Source: Ascarosepion bandense (lineage: Eukaryota > Mollusca > Cephalopoda > Sepiida > Sepiidae). Taken from it: a stretch of DNA of 64,000 bases. A program made the translations under genes and the position numbers. The notes below the pieces were generated by a model that saw only the letters and a list, made by a program, of their open reading frames with translations, did no database searches and was not told where the DNA came from. Within the stretch, counting starts at the first letter, position 1. The number at the start of each line of letters is the position of its first letter. The stretch spans positions 1,050,001 to 1,114,000 of the forward strand of contig JBBBDQ010001186.1 in the NCBI GenBank assembly GCA_037127315.1, in the 5' to 3' direction. Shown here piece after piece: positions 61,976 through 64,000 of this stretch.

Positions 61976-62654
61976 AATAATTTTTAATTTTTTATGCATT
62001 TAAATTTTTTTATATGGTAATTTCTGTGTGTACATTAGAAGGTCATGTGTTTCACGGTTTCACGGTTTCTTCACCTTACAGAAAAAAAATTAAACAATTA
62101 TGTCACTTGTGAGCACCACAGACAGCTTATCCCGCATCTATCATCATATTTCAAATACAGGGTCAGAAAAGTTCAACTGTGTTAAAGAAATATTTTTATT
62201 CTAAATTTCATCCTATAAATAAATAATGCAAATATAAGTAAATCAGATTAATTTGACATTAATTTTGTCAATATTCTAAAATTAATGTGTCACAGATGGA
62301 TATTTTATTTTTTAAAGATTTTAAAACCGATAATTAACTTTTGTTTATAAATGTGTCGATTTCTCAAAAATGGCCGAAAAATTGAAAAGTTAATAAGAAA
62401 TCTCAAAATTTTAGAGTCAAATCAACATAATTTCTGTTTGATTGCACCAGAGTATTTTGCTTACTAGAAATAGTAAATTTAATCATTAGGTTTCAAATAA
62501 AGCTAAAATAAAAGTTTCAAGAAAACTTTTTTATTGGTTAGTTCCTGACTTGACTGTTAGAGTTGTGAGTTCAATACCAAGCTACAGCAGTGGTGAACAA
62601 GTAACTTGCAGGGTTAGAAGGAGATAACTCGTGACTTCTAATCGAGGCTTAACG
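61976..62654. repeat. AT-rich sequence incl. relative of 20540-20830
   Basis: 62340-62530 matches 20590-20770 (ACCAGAGTATTTTGCTTACT ... AATAAAGCTAAAATAAAAG). The rest is unassigned. Confidence 0.6.
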
Positions 62655-62750
62655 CAAGGTATGGAATTCATATACCCCAGTGATTGTAATAAAGAGTTCG
62701 GTTCGAAATTTCTAACACCGAAAATGGGCGGAGCGTACAACGACCGAAAC
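62655..62750 (+). repeat. Copy of the 54.6-kb inverted-repeat arm
   Basis: AAGGTATGGAATTCATATAC, CCCAGTGATTGTAATAAAGA, ...GACCGAAACGTCG: same as the right arm at 54578-54690. It heads the tandem array. Confidence 0.85.
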
Positions 62751-63297
62751 GTCGTACAAATGGCAACAAAGATGAGGACAATAGTCCGAATAATGTGTAA
62801 ATACTGTAAATACTATCTCATCTCAGAAATATAGACAAATAAAATGATCTATTATTAAACGTCGTACAAATGGCAACAAAGATGAGGACAATAGTCCGAA
62901 TAATGTAAATTCTGTAAATACTATCTCATCTCAGAAATATAGACAAATAGAATGATCTATTATTAAACGTCGTACAAATGGCAACAAAGATGAGGACAAT
63001 AGTCCGAATAATGTAAATTCTGTAAATACTATCTCATCTCAGAAATATAGACAAATAGAATGATCTATTATTAAACGTCGTACAAATGGCAACAAAGATG
63101 AGGACAATAGTTTGAATAATGTGTAAATACTGTAAATACTATCTCATCTCAGAAATATAGACAAATAGAATGATCTATTATTAAACGTCGTACAAAAATG
63201 GCAACAAAGATGAGGACAATAGTCCGAATAATGTGTAAATACTGTTAAATACTACCTCATCTTAGAGATACAGACAAATAGAATGATCTATTATCAA
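62750..63297 (+). repeat. ~108-bp tandem array, five units
   Basis: Starts of CGTCGTACAAATGGCAACAA at about 62750, 62860, 62968, 63076 and 63186 (periods 108-110). The units derive from the arm sequence of 54690-54770 and end ATGATCTATTATTAAA. High identity suggests recent expansion. Confidence 0.95.
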
Positions 63298-63324
63298 ATT
63301 TAAAGGTAAAATGAGTGGAGGTAC

Positions 63325-63399
63325 CTGCTAAACTGTCACCCATCTAGGTATTGATCAGGTTCAACTTCGCTTAACTTCGATTATCGTAAATGAACCGGT

Positions 63400-63402
<3 letters not shown>
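63325..63402 (-). pseudogene. 5S rRNA-derived fragment
   Basis: Minus strand: ACACCGGTTCATTTACGATA, then AAGTTAAGCGAAGTTGAACC and TACCTAGATGGGTGACAG, a partial 5S SINE head. Followed by (ATA)n. Confidence 0.75.

Positions 63403-63436
<34 letters not shown>
63403..63436. repeat. (ATA)n microsatellite
   Basis: Pure trinucleotide tract. Confidence 0.95.
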
Positions 63437-63438
<2 letters not shown>

Positions 63439-64000
63439 CAGACTTGAACAATACACGAATTACTAAATCAGTTAACTTGTAATACTTATGGGCATGTTTC
63501 ACGTTTCTATTACCAACCAAAATTAAAAATCAGTTTTTCTCATTTCTCTCGTTTCAAGTTTTGGAAGATTTTTTTTCTTCCGAAAAGGTATCTTTATGGT
63601 TGTTGCTTTGTCTTGGCGGGTGTACTCGGTAACCTTCTTTGAATAAAAGATTGAGCACTACAAAGAAGTTGCCCCAAAAAAATCCCACATTGCTAATCTT
63701 TTATTATACATTTTGCTCTTAAAATCCACGCCTACCATAAGATGACCCAAGGGATTCAAATGACCTCTACCCTGACTGCACTTACTTCTCCTATTAAATG
63801 CAAAAGCAGATGTTTTCAAATGAGAATAAGGCGACGCGGGATCTTTTTTTTTATCGAGGTTAATTAAACCACTGAGAAATTGGTAGATATTCTAAAATGG
63901 AAGCGATTTTTCTCTTCGGCAACATGATTTTTTTTCCGAGCAAGGAGAGTCTTCAAAAAATCATCGAGGAAGTGATTTACCAGCAAACATTCTCTTAAAA
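63437..64000. other. Unassigned sequence to window end
   Basis: No element or coding region recognised. Confidence 0.4.

Overview
The window is eukaryotic nuclear DNA: AT-rich, almost gene-free, and built almost entirely from interspersed and tandem repeats. I find no convincing intact host protein gene. Dinucleotide and tetranucleotide microsatellites, 5S-rRNA-derived SINEs, tRNA-derived SINEs, jockey/CR1-like and RTE-like LINEs, mariner/Tc1 relics and many fold-back elements occur together. That mix fits an invertebrate metazoan. A lophotrochozoan, perhaps a mollusc such as a cephalopod, is my best guess, but it is an inference from repeat style and not a proof.

Layout. 0-10 kb: a (CA)n tract, a 64-bp tandem array split by a solo-LTR-like insert, a SINE, a decayed RTE-type LINE riddled with insertions (3.1-6.1 kb), a pogo/Tigger-like MITE (8.8-9.3 kb) and a compound TATC/TGTC/TC microsatellite. 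10-20 kb: a hAT-like element, a 5S SINE with target-site duplications sitting in a LINE tail, a decayed jockey-like LINE (15.4-17.6 kb) with nested SINEs, and a near-perfect 320-bp palindrome. 20-30 kb: a four-unit array of 245-bp repeats, a second 5S SINE, the best jockey-like LINE copy (24.2-26.5 kb, minus strand, one premature stop and a large internal deletion), and a mariner pseudogene. 30-40 kb: AT-rich dispersed repeats, half-LINE elements, SINEs, a Tc1 relic, a zinc-finger scrap, the longest open frame of the window (RTE reverse transcriptase, 466 aa, minus) and a chimeric 5S/tRNA SINE. 40-50 kb: composite SINEs, LINE fragments, fold-backs, a mariner-like transposase relic, and SINE-like copies carrying a hammerhead ribozyme. 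50-64 kb: three LINE 3' ends in a row, a large inverted repeat, a second composite SINE, a 2.3-kb minisatellite with a 34-bp unit, and a 108-bp tandem array.

Functional picture. The coding potential belongs to retroelements: endonuclease and reverse transcriptase from two LINE lineages that probably mobilise the SINEs, plus dead DDE transposases. The most interesting item is a dispersed SINE-like family joining a tRNA-like pol III promoter to a hammerhead ribozyme with recognisable core, stems and cleavage triplet (46.9-48.2 kb, with fragments at 30.0 and 50.3 kb). Other notable items are minisatellites that grew inside reverse-transcriptase coding sequence, a SINE dimer with a palindromic linker at two loci, and a 5S/tRNA SINE chimera. 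Family names rest on motif recognition by eye; no alignment or database search was run.
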